From DTU072 sp050309775 (GTDB taxonomy: Bacteria; Bacillota; Clostridia; Christensenellales; DTU072), in assembly GCA_050309775.1 (NCBI GenBank), contig JBNRMV010000013.1, forward strand, positions 124,001 to 188,000: a DNA stretch of 64,000 nucleotides, written 5' to 3'. The notes under the pieces were generated by a model that worked only from the letters and a program-made list of their open reading frames with translations, had not been told where the DNA came from and ran no database searches. Shown in pieces: positions 61,897 to 64,000 of this stretch; the first letter of the stretch is position 1, and each line of letters starts with the position of its first letter. Made by a program: the position numbers and the translations under genes.

Positions 61897-63429
61897 TTAT
61901 TGCTGTTCAAAAACCTCTTCTTCAGCGGCTTTTTCTTTTCTTGCCGCAAGGTCGCTGATGATTTCGGCGTATTTTTTCTCGTCAATGGTGCATTTTTTCC
62001 AGCAGATAAAGCATGCCGTAAGCACAAAAATTATGGGTATTGTCACCATAATTGCCCTCAGGATTGTTGAAATATTGGGGTTGATATTTTTCAGCGCCGT
62101 TGAAATGAGATTGACCTTTTCGGCATCGGTATAAATCCCCTGATATACTCCGTTCTCAACTCTTGAGATATAATTTGTCACATCGGTGATGCGCAAAATG
62201 GCATATGTTACGCTAATAATGCCGAACTGCAAGGCTCCGCCGAACTTTGCCATAAGCGGACGCAGCGAGAATATTATGCCCTCGTTGCGGCTGCCTGTCT
62301 TCCATTCGTTGTATTCGACGGTGTTGCTTATGTTTACGGTAAGAATATTATAAAAAAGGCTTTGTCCGAAATTTATTAGCACACCGCAAAGCGCAAGGAG
62401 ATAAAAGCCTTTCATGCCTTGCATGAAACCCATAAAGAAGAACAATATGTACCCTAATGTTGAGATACCCACGCAAAACCATATCATCTTTCTGCGTCCC
62501 AAAGTTTTTGACAAATAAGGGAAAAGCAACATAGGCAATGCCCCCATTATGCCGAACACAACCGAAAAGATTGTCACAAGATAACCTTCATATCCATAGG
62601 TTATGTACACATAAATTGTCAGCATGCCCGAAAGCACCGAACCGGAGGCGTTATAAATAAACATAACCAGCGCCGTCCAAAGCAACTGGTCGTTTTTCTT
62701 CAATATTTCAAAGACCTTGCGCAAGTTCATGTCATCGTCTTTGTTCTTTTTGTCGGTAGGCAACGCAATATGCTCTTCCTTTACGCCAAAAAAGGTCAAA
62801 AGCTGGCAGCCGATAAAAAACGTGCAAATAATAGCCGCCATAACGGCATAAGCTGTGATATTGTTGCCGCCGATAGTAAACCTGCCTGCGGTAAAGAAAG
62901 GAATGGCTATTCCTGCGGCGCCTGAGCCTGCGCCGGCAAGAAGGTTTGCAAATGACGCTGTGCTGTCACGGGCGGCATTGTTTGAGGTAAGCGCCGGCAG
63001 CATTGACCAATAACTTATATCGTTCATGGTGTATGTAATGTCCCACAGCAAATACATAGCGCTTATGAAAGCTATGTATGCCCACCCGGTTATGCCGAAC
63101 ATACTTGAAGTAAAGATCACCATAAGGACAATGGAGTTTGTGAAAACGCCTATCATCATCCAAGGCTTGAACTTGCCGTATCTTGTGCGAGTTTTTTCAA
63201 TAATGAATCCCATAATCGGGTCATTGAAGCCGTCCCAAACCTTGCATGCAATAAAAATCGCCGTCAGCGTAAGTTGCTGCGCCAAAGTTACGGTGTTTGT
63301 TAAAAGTATAAATGTGAACAGCCATGCATTGAAGAGCTGATACGCCATATCTCTTCCAACGCCCCCAAAACAATAAGTCCATTTGTTGCGTCTTTCTGTT
63401 CTGCGCCGGGCGGTTAATTCAACAGGCAT
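61897..63429 (-). CDS. GPH-family (MelB-like) sugar:cation symporter
   Basis: The 510 residues have about 12 TM helices and the GPH signature in the loop after helix 1-2 (KVWDGFNDPIMGFIIEKTRTRYGKFKPWM). The later region NISNTVEYNEWKTGSRNEGIIFSLRPLMAKFGGAL is also typical. GPH proteins bring in melibiose, glucuronides, xylosides and related sugars with Na+ or H+; the substrate is open. ATG 63429 (AGGAGG upstream) is better than an in-frame start at 63477. A long acidic C-terminal tail (EKAAEEEVFEQQ) ends it. It lies divergent from the Ldh2 gene. Confidence 0.9.
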   Translation of the reverse strand: MPVELTARRRTERRNKWTYCFGGVGRDMAYQLFNAWLFTFILLTNTVTLAQQLTLTAIFIACKVWDGFNDPIMGFIIEKTRTRYGKFKPWMMIGVFTNSIVLMVIFTSSMFGITGWAYIAFISAMYLLWDITYTMNDISYWSMLPALTSNNAARDSTASFANLLAGAGSGAAGIAIPFFTAGRFTIGGNNITAYAVMAAIICTFFIGCQLLTFFGVKEEHIALPTDKKNKDDDMNLRKVFEILKKNDQLLWTALVMFIYNASGSVLSGMLTIYVYITYGYEGYLVTIFSVVFGIMGALPMLLFPYLSKTLGRRKMIWFCVGISTLGYILFFFMGFMQGMKGFYLLALCGVLINFGQSLFYNILTVNISNTVEYNEWKTGSRNEGIIFSLRPLMAKFGGALQFGIISVTYAILRITDVTNYISRVENGVYQGIYTDAEKVNLISTALKNINPNISTILRAIMVTIPIIFVLTACFICWKKCTIDEKKYAEIISDLAARKEKAAEEEVFEQQ

Positions 63430-63483
63430 ATTACCTCCTAGACTGCTTTTTTTGTTAAATCTATAACAGTTTATCATTTTTTG

Positions 63484-63496
63484 TTGAAAGTTTCAA
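63484..63496 (-). promoter_or_regulatory. Palindrome in the symporter promoter region
   Basis: TTGAAA and TTTCAA flank one G. On the minus strand TTGAAA could be the -35 box (with TAAACT 17 bases on), so a protein bound here would cover the promoter. Confidence 0.35.
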
Positions 63497-63543
63497 TACT
63501 CTTTTTTTACTGTTAAATAATATTGTCATAAGGTCTTTTAGAA

Positions 63544-63572
63544 TTGACTATTATAGGCAATTATGATATTAT
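63544..63572 (+). promoter_or_regulatory. Promoter of the Ldh2-type gene
   Basis: TTGACT (63544-63549), 17 bases and TATTAT (63567-63572), followed by AAGGAG and the ATG at 63608. Confidence 0.75.
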
Positions 63573-63607
63573 TCAAAGTATTAAAGATTATATTAAGGAG
63601 TATAAAC

Positions 63608-64000
63608 ATGGCAAAAATAGTTCTTGATTGGAAGACCGTAACTGACTTTGTGACCGATGCGTTTATCGGTGTCGGAGTACCAAAAGCAGATGCGGAGATA
63701 TGCGCAGATGTACTTGTTGAATCAGACAAACGGGGCATAGAGTCCCACGGCGTAAACCGCTTCAAACCCATCTATATCGATAGAATCCTTGCAGGCATTC
63801 AGAATCCCGTAACAAATTTTGAAATCATAAGAGAGACGCCCACCACGGCTGTTATTGACGGTCACGACGGTATGGGGCAGGTTATCGGCGTAAAATCCAT
63901 GCAAATGGCTATCGATAAAGCAAAAAAATACGGAATGGGTATGGTTGCCGTGCGCAACAGCTGCCACTACGGCATTGCAGGCTATTTTGCCACAATGGCA
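63608..64000 (+). CDS. Ldh2-type malate/L-lactate dehydrogenase (partial)
   Basis: The 131 visible residues, cut by the window edge, match the N-terminus of the Ldh_2 family of NAD(P)-dependent 2-hydroxyacid dehydrogenases: ADVLVESDKRGIESHGVNRF, then VIDGHDGMGQVIG and MVAVRNSCHYGIAGYF. The family includes malate, ureidoglycolate, sulfolactate and delta-pyrroline-type enzymes, so the substrate cannot be set from this part. AAGGAG precedes the ATG. It is divergent from the sugar symporter. Confidence 0.88.
   Translation, partial: MAKIVLDWKTVTDFVTDAFIGVGVPKADAEICADVLVESDKRGIESHGVNRFKPIYIDRILAGIQNPVTNFEIIRETPTTAVIDGHDGMGQVIGVKSMQMAIDKAKKYGMGMVAVRNSCHYGIAGYFATMA

Noticed and set aside
1..64000. 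Insertion sequences, transposases or prophage genes
   Set aside because: No transposase, integrase or phage structural protein was recognised in any frame.

Overview
The window is chromosomal DNA of a low-to-moderate GC, single-membrane bacterium, most likely an uncultured Clostridia-type Firmicute from a host or anaerobic habitat. This rests on RNase Y, a FtsK/SpoIIIE translocase, a dimeric-type dUTPase, AGGAGG-type ribosome sites before most genes, many lipoproteins, BspA-type leucine-rich repeats, InlB repeats and MBG repeats, and no outer-membrane components. Promoters are easy to read: many genes have a TTGACA-like box, 16-18 bases (usually exactly 17), and TATAAT. The species cannot be named from this sequence. 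Most genes lie on the minus strand.

Layout. 1-7.4 kb: an ArsR-family regulator, a small Cys-rich membrane peptide, a very large RND transporter (1743 aa), a second Cys-rich peptide and a DUF3267-type membrane zincin. 7.4-16.7 kb: a housekeeping block with rny under its own promoter and a tightly packed operon M16 peptidase - dUTPase - ftsK/spoIIIE - rimO - pncC - recA. 16.7-19.7 kb: a tiny zinc-ribbon protein, an M1-like lipoprotein peptidase and trxB, separated by an intergenic region rich in hairpins and short repeats that looks like a small-RNA locus. 19.7-31.5 kb: a 3923-residue lipoprotein made of InlB-type and BspA-type repeats. 31.6-33.4 kb: a two-gene membrane-protein operon that appears to start with a leaderless mRNA. 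33.4-36.1 kb: a CrtI/phytoene-dehydrogenase-like flavoprotein with a [2Fe-2S] flavin reductase one base downstream. 36.3-45.9 kb: a 3192-residue surface protein with an RCC1 propeller, about 28 MBG-type repeats and a C-terminal membrane anchor. 46-50.8 kb: a membrane-anchored S1C serine protease, a divergent BspA-like protein (again apparently leaderless), a lipoprotein and an esterase. 50.8 kb: tRNA-Arg(ACG). 51.1-56.2 kb: the polyamine operon puuR-like/potA/potB/potC/potD, with a membrane-anchored PotD and a PotA carrying two TOBE domains. 56.4-59.3 kb: a TetR regulator divergent from an SGNH-hydrolase lipoprotein operon, with an exact 21-bp repeat array between them, followed by a Gly-rich gene remnant. 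59.3-64 kb: a fused MacB-like ABC transporter, a GPH-type sugar symporter and the start of an Ldh2-type dehydrogenase.

The theme outside the housekeeping block is the cell envelope. Two giant repeat proteins, several lipoproteins, surface peptidases and anchored transport proteins sit among regulators with visible palindromic operator candidates. The observations most worth following are the Cys-rich peptides flanking the oversized RND pump, the 21-bp repeat array at the TetR/SGNH junction, the flavoenzyme pair, the RCC1-MBG giant and the leaderless starts.
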